Assembly: GCA_039024315.1 (NCBI GenBank)
Contig: JBCCQN010000001.1
Span: forward strand, 62,001-126,000
Direction of reading: 5' to 3'
Source: JBCAWW01 sp039024315
Lineage (GTDB): Bacteria; Bacteroidota; Bacteroidia; J057
Length of the DNA: 64,000 nt
A program made the translations under genes and the position numbers. The notes under the pieces were generated by a model. That model saw only the letters and a program-made list of their open reading frames with translations. It was not told where the DNA came from and searched no databases. The stretch's first letter is position 1, and every line of letters starts with the position of its first letter. Positions 35,501 through 43,889 of the stretch are shown here, piece by piece.

Positions 35501-36257
35501 GGAATCCCTGTCTCGGGCAAAAATAAAACTTTTCAGCTCCCTCCAGCAGAAAAAATATCGCGAAAGACAACATCGCTTTCTCATTGAGGGCAAAAAGCTG
35601 TATAAAGAAGCCTTAGCTGAGAATTGGCCGATGGAGGCCATCGTATTACCCGAAGGAGAAAAGCCTGTCATCAATGTCGAAACTGCGCCCGCACCTGTTT
35701 ATCTAACGCTCCCCAGCGTTTTTAAGCGTATTAGCAGTCAAGTTTCCCCCGAGGGTCCCATTTGTGTTCTGAAAATGCCAGCAGATAGCCAGCAAAATAT
35801 CCAAGAAGAGTTATTACCCGAAGGCCCAGGCCTTTTGATCGCTGGTTTGCAAGATCCCGGTAATCTCGGTACTATCATGCGTACAGCTGATTGGTTGGGC
35901 TTCCAACGCTTGGTCTTAGGCCCTGATACCGTGGATATTTGGAATTATAAATGTCTGCGCGCCTCCATGGGGTCTATTTTTCGCATGAAAGTGAGTAAAG
36001 TAAGTGATTGGGGATCTTTTCTGGCCCAACAAAGGAGCCGTATTTGGGTGGCTGACATGGAAGGTATCGAACTGCAGGATGCGGTAATGGGGGCTGCGGA
36101 TTGGTTGTTGGTAGGTAATGAAGCCAATGGTATTTCCGCAGAAATTAAGGCTGTCGAACGCCTCAACCGGGTAACGATCCCTCGGCAAGGTGGGGGAGAA
36201 TCCCTCAATGTAGCCATTGCGACGGGAATATTGGCTTGGAAATTGCGCTCTGCTTGA
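35499..36257 (+). CDS. TrmH/SpoU-family RNA 2'-O-methyltransferase
   Basis: A 252-residue SPOUT enzyme. The N-terminal substrate-binding part begins SRAKIKLFSSLQQKKYRERQ and includes RFLIEGKKLYKEAL. The knotted domain has motifs LIAGLQDPGNLGTIMRTADW (motif 1), LVGNEANGIS (motif 2) and IPRQGGGESLNVAIATGIL (motif 3), all intact. It methylates ribose 2'-OH in rRNA or tRNA using S-adenosylmethionine; the exact site is not known. I start at ATG 35499, matching the family's usual beginning. That ATG overlaps the divergent tamL start within the word CATG. Confidence 0.93.
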   Translation: MESLSRAKIKLFSSLQQKKYRERQHRFLIEGKKLYKEALAENWPMEAIVLPEGEKPVINVETAPAPVYLTLPSVFKRISSQVSPEGPICVLKMPADSQQNIQEELLPEGPGLLIAGLQDPGNLGTIMRTADWLGFQRLVLGPDTVDIWNYKCLRASMGSIFRMKVSKVSDWGSFLAQQRSRIWVADMEGIELQDAVMGAADWLLVGNEANGISAEIKAVERLNRVTIPRQGGGESLNVAIATGILAWKLRSA

Positions 36258-36314
36258 AATATTCCATGTGAATAGTTATTTTCTACATAGAAGTAAATTT
36301 AAATCACCAACGGC

Positions 36315-38426
36315 TTGATCCGCTTTTTTAGCCTCAATGCCTTGCTTTTGTACTGGCAGCAAATTCCATTTTCCCTGCAAATCTTTCTAATCCTAATGTT
36401 AGGAATAGGGGTGTTATGGGCCCTGTTGGCCCTGGTACAAGGCCTCGTCTTGCGCATCCGTGCTCATCAAATTACCCCTACGCTAGCAGCTTATTTTGAT
36501 TTCCGCTTTATCTATTTGGCGCTGAAAAGACCTTTCAAGCGCTGGGGTTTCTTACCGGGGGAAGGGATGGTGCCCCTTTTGGACTACTTCGTAGAACGCT
36601 TTTCTTCTCAAAGCGAACTGGAACGAAACTTCTATCTGCTCCTGGGACCTAGTGGGAGTGGCAAAACTTACTTCCTTTTGCAGCTATATGCTAAGCTCTA
36701 TCGAGGCTTTTCGGCCAAAGCCAAGGTACGATACTTCTCTCTTGCCTTGACGCAAGATGTCAGTCAGCTTGCTCATTGTGAAGATAGTGTAGATACTGTC
36801 TTATTGCTTGATGGCCTAGATGAAGACCCATTGGTTTATGCTGATTTTGGGGAGCGTATGGATGAGCTTATTAAGCATAGTCGGCATTATCGTAAGATTG
36901 TTTTGGCTTGTAGTCATGCTCGCTTCGCTGAACTTCAAAATCTAGATTACCCACACTATACCTTTGTTGGTCCCAAAGAGTCTGTCCGCTTTAGTCTTTG
37001 TGAGTTAGTGCCATTAGACGCCTCTACAAAGATGAGGGGAAGCGTTCCGCGCAGCGTGAAAAAATACAAAAAGGCTCAAAATCTACTCCTAGATCAATGG
37101 CCTGAGTTGGCAGAGACGCCGCTTTGGCTAGAAAGCCTACGCATGAGCCCGGTGGCAGATAGTGATCGCTATTATTATCAGTTGTTTGCTTATCGCGTAC
37201 AAGCTGAGTTGGAACGTTTTTACCAAACAAAAAAACAACAAGATGCGGCTCAACGGTTTTTAGAGGCCGTAGCAGGCAGTATTTTCCTGCATTGGCAAGA
37301 GCGTAAGAGCTTAGGACTTTCGCTGCTAGAAGTAGAATCCTTGGCGACTGCCTTCGGCCTTGATTGGCGCATTTTGCAGCAGCACATCCTTATGATCATT
37401 GATCGAGGAAAGGTGGTTTTTAGGCATGTGGCTTATTTGAGTTATTTTTTGAGTCGCGCCGCTTTTAGAGATAATCTCAAAGCAGAGTTGACGCAGTTTG
37501 AAGGTTTGCCTTTGGCGAGGACTTTCTTTTTAGAGATGGCTTGGTTGGCTTTCCGAGATCAAGCACCAGCAATCGAAAAGTATAGTTACCGCAGTCATTA
37601 TGACCGAAAAAAACGCCCCTTAAGTAAAATCAGTGCCTGGGAATTACCGCTGATTAGTCGTCTCTACCTTGGAGACCTTAGCGACAAAGATGTACGCTTT
37701 TTGCGCATACTCAAGCATCTCAAAGGGCTCCATTTGGACCTGCCTGCTCCAGATTGGAAACAGTCGATTTGGATCAATGATTTACCCTCCCACAATTTCC
37801 ATATCTATACTTTGAAGGCCGAGGGTCAATATGAAATTTGGCAAAAAAGAATTGTAGCTGGAGAAATCAAAGTTCAAGCCTTTGACATCAGTGATACGCT
37901 GGATCCCAAGCGAAAACTTTCGCCCAACTTATGGCCCAAAATCGATAAGGGTCGTAAAGAGATTTTGAGCCTATTCGAGTTAGATCTCGAAGCCCTGCCC
38001 AACGAGCAATTTGTCCCCAATGGCACGCGGATCAATGCGCAAGGCGAGAGAATCCGTCTTCATCATGCACCGCTGGGTTTATTGGAGTTGGATTTGTTTA
38101 ATGAAGCGGAGATTTACCAATTTTCCGACCAATCCTACAATCTTGTGCTGACTCATCGACATCAACCGACTATGCTCGATCAGATTGTGGGAGATATATT
38201 GGCATGGCTTTTTAAAACATATGGGGAGGATGATCGCCATTTGACCGAGCTTAGCAAAGATGACCTTAGTCAAATTGAGGACGGCTTGTGGTTGGGGCGT
38301 TGCTACACTTGGCAAAACTCTGATTTCTATGCCTATCCCTTGTATTTGTTCATGGCCGAAGCCAATAAATTACAACTGATTATTTGTGGTTTAAGCCCAG
38401 AAATGGTTTCTGAGCTATCGTCTTGA
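36315..38426 (+). CDS. Membrane-anchored NACHT-like P-loop NTPase
   Basis: A 703-residue protein. A membrane helix lies at about 20-46 (LQIFLILMLGIGVLWALLAL). The NTPase domain has Walker A GPSGSGKT (111-118) and a NACHT-type Walker B, LLLDGLDED (163-171), then ACSHARFAEL (sensor-like). The middle and C-terminal parts are helical, with a leucine-rich stretch (LKHLKGLHLDLP), and match no family I know. The first usable start is TTG at 36315, because a stop lies in frame at 36300. NACHT proteins are STAND switches, several of which act in phage defence, but this gene sits among housekeeping genes. A palindrome-like copy lies inside at 37040-37060. Confidence 0.75.
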   Translation: MIRFFSLNALLLYWQQIPFSLQIFLILMLGIGVLWALLALVQGLVLRIRAHQITPTLAAYFDFRFIYLALKRPFKRWGFLPGEGMVPLLDYFVERFSSQSELERNFYLLLGPSGSGKTYFLLQLYAKLYRGFSAKAKVRYFSLALTQDVSQLAHCEDSVDTVLLLDGLDEDPLVYADFGERMDELIKHSRHYRKIVLACSHARFAELQNLDYPHYTFVGPKESVRFSLCELVPLDASTKMRGSVPRSVKKYKKAQNLLLDQWPELAETPLWLESLRMSPVADSDRYYYQLFAYRVQAELERFYQTKKQQDAAQRFLEAVAGSIFLHWQERKSLGLSLLEVESLATAFGLDWRILQQHILMIIDRGKVVFRHVAYLSYFLSRAAFRDNLKAELTQFEGLPLARTFFLEMAWLAFRDQAPAIEKYSYRSHYDRKKRPLSKISAWELPLISRLYLGDLSDKDVRFLRILKHLKGLHLDLPAPDWKQSIWINDLPSHNFHIYTLKAEGQYEIWQKRIVAGEIKVQAFDISDTLDPKRKLSPNLWPKIDKGRKEILSLFELDLEALPNEQFVPNGTRINAQGERIRLHHAPLGLLELDLFNEAEIYQFSDQSYNLVLTHRHQPTMLDQIVGDILAWLFKTYGEDDRHLTELSKDDLSQIEDGLWLGRCYTWQNSDFYAYPLYLFMAEANKLQLIICGLSPEMVSELSS
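37040..37060 (-). repeat. Palindrome-like copy inside the NACHT-like gene
   Basis: AAGCGTTCCGC-GCA-GCGTGAA on the plus strand; read GSVPRSVK in the protein. The stem has one mismatch (G to T near the outer end). Confidence 0.55.
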
Positions 38427-38443
38427 AGTGTATATTTACCAGC

Positions 38444-39259
38444 ATGAACCAAACTTTATGTCTGCTTTTGATGCTTGTGATGAGCTTCGGCTGCAGTTCT
38501 AATGCTCCTTCTTCCTCCGCTGCGATGGCGGTAATTGCCGAAACTGACAGTGTCGTCTCTCCTCAATTTTTGAAGCCCATGTCTGATTCCGTTGCGGTCG
38601 AGTATTTGCTGGGCCAATTTGATCCTGCCAAAGACACTAATTTTGCTATGATAGCCAATCAACACAGTGCTGGTTCCGGTCGTGGTGCTTATCTACACAA
38701 AGAAGCTTATAAGGCCTTTGTGGATATGTATGACGCAGCCAAAGCAGAGGGTATCACTTTGACTATTCGTTCCGCGACGCGGAACTTTTACCGTCAAAAG
38801 CAGATCTGGGAGTCAAAGTGGAATGGTAAAAGACTACAAAATGGCGAAAACCTTGTACAGACTACCCCAGACCCAGTAGAAAGAGCGAGAAAGATCCTCC
38901 ATACCAGTTCCATGCCCGGAACTTCTCGTCATCATTGGGGCACTGATATTGACCTCAACGCTTTCGAAAACTCCTACTTTAAAGCAGGCAAAGGCAAAGC
39001 CGAGTATGAATGGTTAGTCGCCAATGCAGGCAAACATGGTTTTGGGCAGCCTTACACCGAAAAAGGCGAGCAAAGGCCCAACGGCTACGAAGAAGAGCGC
39101 TGGCATTGGTCTTACTTGCCTTTGGCTAGAACCTATCTCAAAGCCTATGAGGCGCAAGTTAGTATCGATATGATCAAAGGTTTTGCGGGCGCTGAATCTG
39201 CCAAGCCCCTTGATGTGATTGTCAATTACGTCTCTGGTATTCATCCTAGCTGTAAGTAG
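38444..39259 (+). CDS. M15-family (VanY-like) D-Ala-D-Ala carboxypeptidase, lipoprotein
   Basis: A 271-residue lipoprotein (signal MLVMSFGC). The VanY-type domain has its zinc and catalytic motifs: SATRNFYRQKQIWE, SRHHWGTDIDLN (His and Asp ligands) and ERWHWSYLP (catalytic/zinc His). It trims peptidoglycan stem peptides in the periplasm. ATG 38444 is chosen because it gives the signal peptide; the frame is open to a TTG at 38423, inside the NTPase gene. The ATG lies 17 bases past the NTPase stop at 38426, so the two genes are one unit. The conserved arginine region coincides with a perfect palindrome at 38770-38784. Confidence 0.9.
   Translation: MNQTLCLLLMLVMSFGCSSNAPSSSAAMAVIAETDSVVSPQFLKPMSDSVAVEYLLGQFDPAKDTNFAMIANQHSAGSGRGAYLHKEAYKAFVDMYDAAKAEGITLTIRSATRNFYRQKQIWESKWNGKRLQNGENLVQTTPDPVERARKILHTSSMPGTSRHHWGTDIDLNAFENSYFKAGKGKAEYEWLVANAGKHGFGQPYTEKGEQRPNGYEEERWHWSYLPLARTYLKAYEAQVSIDMIKGFAGAESAKPLDVIVNYVSGIHPSCK
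38770..38784 (-). repeat. Perfect palindrome copy inside the VanY-like gene
   Basis: TTCCGC-GAC-GCGGAA, preceded by CG, matches the family's stem exactly but the AAGC part of the tail is ATTC here. It codes for the family-conserved RSATRN, so chance from protein constraint is possible. Confidence 0.45.
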
Positions 39260-39268
39260 AGTAGGGGA

Positions 39269-39287
39269 CTGCTTCGCAGAACGCTTG
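39269..39287 (+). repeat. Dispersed palindrome copy, CTGC type
   Basis: CTGC-TTC-GCAG followed by AACGCTTGTC, starting 9 bases after the carboxypeptidase stop codon in sense orientation. Confidence 0.8.
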
Positions 39288-39356
39288 TCTTATTCCTCAA
39301 TTGTCTTCCCGAGTCCCGACTACTGTACGGGATCGAGGGACCTTTATTATTCTTCA

Positions 39357-39375
39357 CCGCTTCGCGGAACGATCA
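39357..39375 (+). repeat. Dispersed palindrome copy, CCGC type
   Basis: CCGC-TTC-GCGG followed by AACGATCA, 12 bases before the terminator hairpin at 39387. Two copies and a terminator thus share this 180-base gap. Confidence 0.8.
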
Positions 39376-39386
39376 TCCCCAAAAAT

Positions 39387-39420
39387 AAGCGAGGCAATCC
39401 TTCTAAGGATTGCCTCGCTT
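39387..39420. terminator. Bidirectional intrinsic terminator
   Basis: AAGCGAGGCAATCC and its perfect complement GGATTGCCTCGCTT (14 base pairs) flank a 6-base loop between convergent genes, with A-rich bases on one side and T-rich on the other. It is unrelated in sequence to the dispersed palindromes. Confidence 0.9.
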
Positions 39421-39439
39421 TTATCTTCAGGAAGAATGA

Positions 39440-41827
39440 TTATTCTCTTCTGCCAGAGTTATCCTCAGATTCTCCCCCTTCATTTTGCATCGCTTCAATT
39501 TTTTGTTGGCGTTGCATGAGGTTTTGACCAGAACCACGGTAGCGGCTATAATCCTGCTTATACATCTGGAAACGATTCGGACTCATACGTGGAGGCCAGT
39601 AATTGTTATCTGTATTACAATCAGCAGTTTCAAGATTTGGGTCAAGCGAAACATTGACGACTGCTTTTTCAGTGATAAATACCTTGCTGACTTCATAAGC
39701 ATTGCGACGCCAGATTTCTGCAGGAATGTAGTGTAAATCTTTGGTGCCATCTTCGAAGGTAAACTCTACGATGATCGGCATCACCAATCCCCCTACATTT
39801 TGGAAATCGATCTGATAGTAATTCTTGTTCGACTCCATCAAGGCCTTTTCTTCATCACTTAAGCGATTGTAGTAAGCTTCATATTCCTTTCTATCAAGAA
39901 CCGATACTTCATACTGATCGTATTTATTGTAAAAGTCTTGTAGTTCAGGATAACGCTCCATCACGGTTTGAGGCACTGCCTCTTGGTTGCGAAGAGTACT
40001 GATGTCCAATTGCTTTTGATCCGCTTTCGCTATTGGCTTTTCTACTTCCGGATTCTTGCTGTTGATTTGGATCCACTTCATATCCTTGATCGCAATATCA
40101 ACATGGTCTGTGGTATAGAACCATCCGCGCCAGAACCAGTCTAGATCTGTACCAGATGCGTCCTCCATCGTGCGGAAGAAGTCCGCAGGGCTAGGCTGCT
40201 TGAACATCCAACGCTGAGAATACTCTCTAAAGGCATAGTCAAATAGTTCGCGCCCCAAGACCGTTTCACGCAGAATGTTGAGCGCCGTAGCTGGCTTGCC
40301 ATATGCATTATTACCCAACTGAAAAACAGACTCAGAATTAGTCATGATGGGCGAGATATTTGATTGATCGCCGCTCATATAGCTAGTGATGTTGACGGCT
40401 GGTCCTCTACGAGAAGGATAATCTCTTTGCCACTCTTGCTCAGCCAAAAACTGTAGGAACGAATTCAAGCCTTCGTCCATCCAAGTCCACTGACGTTCGT
40501 CGGAGTTGACAATCATCGGGAAGTAGTTATGACCTACCTCGTGAATAATCACGGAAATCATCCCGTACTTGGTACGTGCGGTGTAAGTGCCATCTGCCTC
40601 TGGACGACCGCCATTGAAGCATATCATTGGATACTCCATTCCGATACGGTTAGTATGTACCGAAATCGCAACTGGATAAGGATAGTCGAAAGTGTACTTA
40701 GAATAAACGTCAACCGTGTGCGCTACTGCACGAGTGGAGTAGCGTTCCCAAAGTGGGTTACCCTCTTTAGGATAGTAAGACATGCACATGACGTCCTGCT
40801 GACCAGATTTCACGCCCATGGCATCCCAGATAAATTTACGGGATGAAGCAAAGGCAAAATCGCGCACGTTTTCAGCATAAAAAGTCCAAGTCTTGGTATC
40901 GCTTGCTTTTTCTTTTTCGGCGGCTTCGGCTTCTGCCTGAGTAACGATCATTACTGGCTCCGTGGCATTTTTTGCCTGCGCCCAACGCTTTCGCTGGGTG
41001 CTGCTCAGAATTTTATTAGCGTTTTGTAAAGTGCCAGTTGCGCCAACAATATGATCTGCTGGTACAGTAAGATTTACGTTATAATTTCCAAACACCAAGG
41101 TAAACTCACCACTGCCCAAGAACTGTTTGTTTTGCCAACCATAAACATCATTGTAGGCGCAAAGACGTGGGAAAAACTGAGCAATGGTATATAGGTAATT
41201 GTCATCTGCTTCGAAATATTCAAAACCAGATCTACCTCCCATAGCCATGCGATCATTGATGTTGTACCACCACTTGATTTTGAAGCTTACGTTGCTTCCC
41301 GGCATCAATGCGCTGGGGAGATCCACCCGCATCATCGTTTTGTTGATGGTGTAAGGAAGTGCTTTGCCGTTTGCGTCCTTGACGTAGTCAATTTTGAAAC
41401 CACCGTCAAAGTTGGCTAGCGTTTCCCAGCTCTTGAGCTGGTTGAAAGAAATGCCTCTCTCGCCGATCTCAGTAGGCGTGGTTTTGTAGGTGTCTGAATC
41501 CTTGGCTCGGCGGTTTTGATCGAGCTGTAACCAAAGATAAGTCAGACGGTCAGGAGAGTTGTTGGTGTAAGTGATGGTTTCTTCACCATAGATGCGCTGG
41601 TTTTCGTCATCTAGACGAATATCCATTTCATAGTCAGCTTGCTGCTGATAATATGCGTGCCCTGGAGCACCTGCACCATTACGATAGACATTGGGGGTAG
41701 GGATGTCTTCGCCGAGTTGGCGAAATTTGTTCTGATTGGTACGTGGTGCCTCTTGGGCTTGGGCCATCATGACGCCAAACATCAAGACACTCATAAGTAC
41801 CGTGTTTAAGACTTGAATTTTTCTCAT
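39440..41827 (-). CDS. M1-family zinc metallopeptidase, secreted
   Basis: A 795-residue protein with signal peptide (1-24, ending AQAQ). The N-terminal beta-domain is that of M1 aminopeptidases (EETITYTNNSPDRLTYLWLQ); the catalytic gluzincin motif HEVGHN, with the second zinc ligand Glu in WTWMDEGLNSF, is intact. The C-terminal part (about 580-795) is beta-rich and ends in a Glu/Gln-rich tail. It likely works in the periplasm or outside on peptides. ATG 41827 is chosen for the signal peptide. It begins 19 bases after the HupE-like gene, with which it is probably co-transcribed. Confidence 0.92.
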   Translation of the reverse strand: MRKIQVLNTVLMSVLMFGVMMAQAQEAPRTNQNKFRQLGEDIPTPNVYRNGAGAPGHAYYQQQADYEMDIRLDDENQRIYGEETITYTNNSPDRLTYLWLQLDQNRRAKDSDTYKTTPTEIGERGISFNQLKSWETLANFDGGFKIDYVKDANGKALPYTINKTMMRVDLPSALMPGSNVSFKIKWWYNINDRMAMGGRSGFEYFEADDNYLYTIAQFFPRLCAYNDVYGWQNKQFLGSGEFTLVFGNYNVNLTVPADHIVGATGTLQNANKILSSTQRKRWAQAKNATEPVMIVTQAEAEAAEKEKASDTKTWTFYAENVRDFAFASSRKFIWDAMGVKSGQQDVMCMSYYPKEGNPLWERYSTRAVAHTVDVYSKYTFDYPYPVAISVHTNRIGMEYPMICFNGGRPEADGTYTARTKYGMISVIIHEVGHNYFPMIVNSDERQWTWMDEGLNSFLQFLAEQEWQRDYPSRRGPAVNITSYMSGDQSNISPIMTNSESVFQLGNNAYGKPATALNILRETVLGRELFDYAFREYSQRWMFKQPSPADFFRTMEDASGTDLDWFWRGWFYTTDHVDIAIKDMKWIQINSKNPEVEKPIAKADQKQLDISTLRNQEAVPQTVMERYPELQDFYNKYDQYEVSVLDRKEYEAYYNRLSDEEKALMESNKNYYQIDFQNVGGLVMPIIVEFTFEDGTKDLHYIPAEIWRRNAYEVSKVFITEKAVVNVSLDPNLETADCNTDNNYWPPRMSPNRFQMYKQDYSRYRGSGQNLMQRQQKIEAMQNEGGESEDNSGRRE

Positions 41828-41846
41828 AGCAAGCTTGTAAATAAAA

Positions 41847-42467
41847 TCACCAAAATATAGCACCCTGCAATAAGAGCCATGAGACTCCTGCGGCCGCGCC
41901 AGATACAAATATATTCCATTCTCGTTGCGGAGCACGCAATAAACCCACTACCACATAAGAAAGCAGAATTATACCCGAGACAATTGCTAGTTGTCCGAGT
42001 TCAATGCCGATATTAAAAGCCAATAATGGCTGAAAAATGCTGTCTTCCCCTATGAGCATATTGCGCAATAAGGTCGAGAAGCCTAGGCCATGAATGAGAC
42101 CGAAAACAAGGGCAATCAAATATTGAGTTCTCATCGTAGATTTGCCAACCTCAGCTTGCTTTCGGAAGATATTGAGTAAGGCAGTTATTAGGATACTGAG
42201 TGGAATCAGAAATTCTACTATCTGCCCTAAAGTAAAAGCGCCTTCTCCTGAACCAAAGCTATGGTTCATATTAACGATCTCAAAAGTGGCTAAGACCAAA
42301 GAAATACAATGACCAATCGTAAATGCCGTTACCAATACCAGAAGGTTACGCCATTGCTTCAATTGATAAACCGCACAAAGTGCTAATAAGAAAAGCATAT
42401 GGTCGTAGGCATTCCAATCCAAAATGTGTTGGAAGCCGATTTGTAGATATGTCTGGAATATACTCAC
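41847..42467 (-). CDS. HupE/UreJ-family membrane protein
   Basis: A 206-residue protein with about six membrane helices. The HupE/UreJ-2 signature is visible in the N-terminal region: GFQHILDWNAYDHMLFLLAL and FTIGHCISLVLA, with conserved His and Asp residues. HupE proteins are linked to nickel or hydrogenase metabolism, but many Bacteroidota copies are simply found with DUF6702 and M1 peptidase genes, as here; the role there is not known. The divergent DUF6702-like gene starts 48 bases away. Confidence 0.88.
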   Translation of the reverse strand: MSIFQTYLQIGFQHILDWNAYDHMLFLLALCAVYQLKQWRNLLVLVTAFTIGHCISLVLATFEIVNMNHSFGSGEGAFTLGQIVEFLIPLSILITALLNIFRKQAEVGKSTMRTQYLIALVFGLIHGLGFSTLLRNMLIGEDSIFQPLLAFNIGIELGQLAIVSGIILLSYVVVGLLRAPQREWNIFVSGAAAGVSWLLLQGAIFW

Positions 42468-42504
42468 GCAGAGGACTTTTAATAACTCGACAAAAATAAT
42501 TCAT

Positions 42505-42512
42505 TAACTTTG
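42505..42512 (+). promoter_or_regulatory. Candidate -7 box before the DUF6702-like gene
   Basis: TAACTTTG matches TAnnTTTG but ends only 3 bases before the ATG at 42516, which would make the message leaderless. It may be chance. Confidence 0.25.
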
Positions 42513-42515
42513 AGA

Positions 42516-43022
42516 ATGAAACAGATTTTAGCACGACCCTTTTTGTTTTTCTTGCTCATTATTCCCCTAATGGGCTTTGTTCACCCCTTTTATTTTAGCC
42601 TAACCCAGATTGATCATAATCCTAAAACAGAGTCCTTAGAAATTACTCTTAAAATCTTCACCGGGGATATGGAACAAGCATTAGCCGTGCACGGTGCAGG
42701 GCCACTATTCCTCGGAGAGGGAAAAGAAAATAAAGCGGCAGACCGTTATCTGCGTACCTATTTAGAACGCAATTTTAAATTGAAAGTCAATGGAGAATCT
42801 AGGCCCTACGAGTACCTAGGTAAAGAGGTTGAATTAGAAACTCTGTGGATATATGTAGAGGTGCTTTCAGTCCCAGAAGTTAAAGAAATAGAGGTGACAA
42901 ATAAGCTGCTCATCGAAATTTACGAAGAGCAGCAAAATGTAGTGCAAATAAAAGTAGGTGATCAGAAAAAGGGTGCTTTACTACGTAAAGGCCTCACTAC
43001 AGATACGGTTCCTTTTGATTAA
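42516..43022 (+). CDS. DUF6702-like exported protein
   Basis: A 168-residue protein with a signal peptide (MKQILARPFLFFLLIIPLMG). The mature part has the family look: HPFYFSLTQIDHNPKTESLE, EITLKIFTGDMEQAL, YLGKEVELETLWIYVEV. The family occurs next to HupE and M1 peptidase genes; its biochemical role is unknown. ATG 42516 is preferred to a TTG two codons upstream. Its stop codon overlaps the stop of the convergent barrel gene by four bases. Confidence 0.8.
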   Translation: MKQILARPFLFFLLIIPLMGFVHPFYFSLTQIDHNPKTESLEITLKIFTGDMEQALAVHGAGPLFLGEGKENKAADRYLRTYLERNFKLKVNGESRPYEYLGKEVELETLWIYVEVLSVPEVKEIEVTNKLLIEIYEEQQNVVQIKVGDQKKGALLRKGLTTDTVPFD

Positions 43023-43579
43023 AAAGCTCCGAATCGAAGACTCACACCAAGTATAGGACGAGAAAGGGTCGCAGCGCTAGGATAAAGTGGGCTTTCCAAG
43101 CCATAGAAAAAATGCTGACTTACTCCTACACCAATCCGGAAATAAGGAGTTACGTTGGCTTCTAGATCAATTTGAGGCGTCAAAGAGGCAAAAGTGTTAA
43201 AATCTTCATTGCCCTCACTGATATTACCTCCTCCGGCCAATACTGTAGCGCTGATATGGACCTTGCGTTCCGGCATGAAAATATAGCCAAGTAAGACTCC
43301 TCCTAAATTCATATGAGCGTCTCGATTGAGGATGCTTTTTTCATTGACCATTTGCATACCGCCACCCCCAAGGATTAAGCGTTCGTTGAAAACGGCCCCG
43401 CCTTGTCCACCTATCCAATAAGTATTTTGACCTTCAACTTTACTGATGGCAAAGGTCGGTCCTCCAAAGCCACTTACCGTTTGGATACCATCTCCTAAGA
43501 GCGTTTGGGTTTGGGCCGAAAGGCTGAGACTCAAAAGACTAAAAAGACCGATTGCAAAAATAGACTTTACTAATTTCAT
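43019..43579 (-). CDS. Small outer-membrane beta-barrel-like protein
   Basis: A 186-residue exported protein: signal peptide (1-22, ending LSAQ). Beta-strand-rich glycine sequence follows (GGPTFAISKVEGQNTYWIGG, LGGVLLGYIFMPERKVHISA, FRIGVGVSQHFFYGL) ending in an aromatic-type C-terminus (VSLRFGAF) typical of outer membrane barrels. Function unknown. Its stop overlaps that of the DUF6702-like gene. Confidence 0.8.
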   Translation of the reverse strand: MKLVKSIFAIGLFSLLSLSLSAQTQTLLGDGIQTVSGFGGPTFAISKVEGQNTYWIGGQGGAVFNERLILGGGGMQMVNEKSILNRDAHMNLGGVLLGYIFMPERKVHISATVLAGGGNISEGNEDFNTFASLTPQIDLEANVTPYFRIGVGVSQHFFYGLESPLYPSAATLSRPILGVSLRFGAF

Positions 43580-43590
43580 GACTTTTAATG

Positions 43591-43782
43591 TTAATGGGTT
43601 TGGTCATGAATACGCGCTCTCCCAAGAAGCGATCTTTGTAATCCATGGATGGTAGGAACTAATGGATTGTTGCTAGGAAAGAATTGACGAATGACAGGGA
43701 GAATAGGGACCAGAAAATGAGTTAGGACTGTATTTGTGAAAGGATTTTTGCTCAGCAAATTGCTAGGGAGTTCTTTTTTCAT
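43591..43782 (-). CDS. Possible small protein, 63 residues
   Basis: A short frame (MKKELPSNLLSKNPF..., ends RIHDQTH) immediately upstream of the barrel gene (11-base gap) with a plausible A-rich leader before its ATG. Few acidic residues and no clear domain. It could be real in an operon with the barrel gene or a chance frame. No family recognised. Confidence 0.3.
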   Translation of the reverse strand: MKKELPSNLLSKNPFTNTVLTHFLVPILPVIRQFFPSNNPLVPTIHGLQRSLLGRARIHDQTH

Positions 43783-43785
43783 TTA

Positions 43786-43805
43786 CTGCTTCGCAGAACG
43801 CTTAG
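43786..43805 (+). repeat. Dispersed palindrome copy, CTGC type
   Basis: CTGC-TTC-GCAG followed by AACGCTTAG, 85 bases before the start of the DUF2167 gene. This copy lies upstream rather than downstream of the nearest sense gene. Confidence 0.8.
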
Positions 43806-43889
43806 CTTTTTCGTTTTGGAGTATCTTGGCTTTTATAGGACATTCTGTATATTCGCATCCTATTTAATCACAACCATGATTCATTAAAC

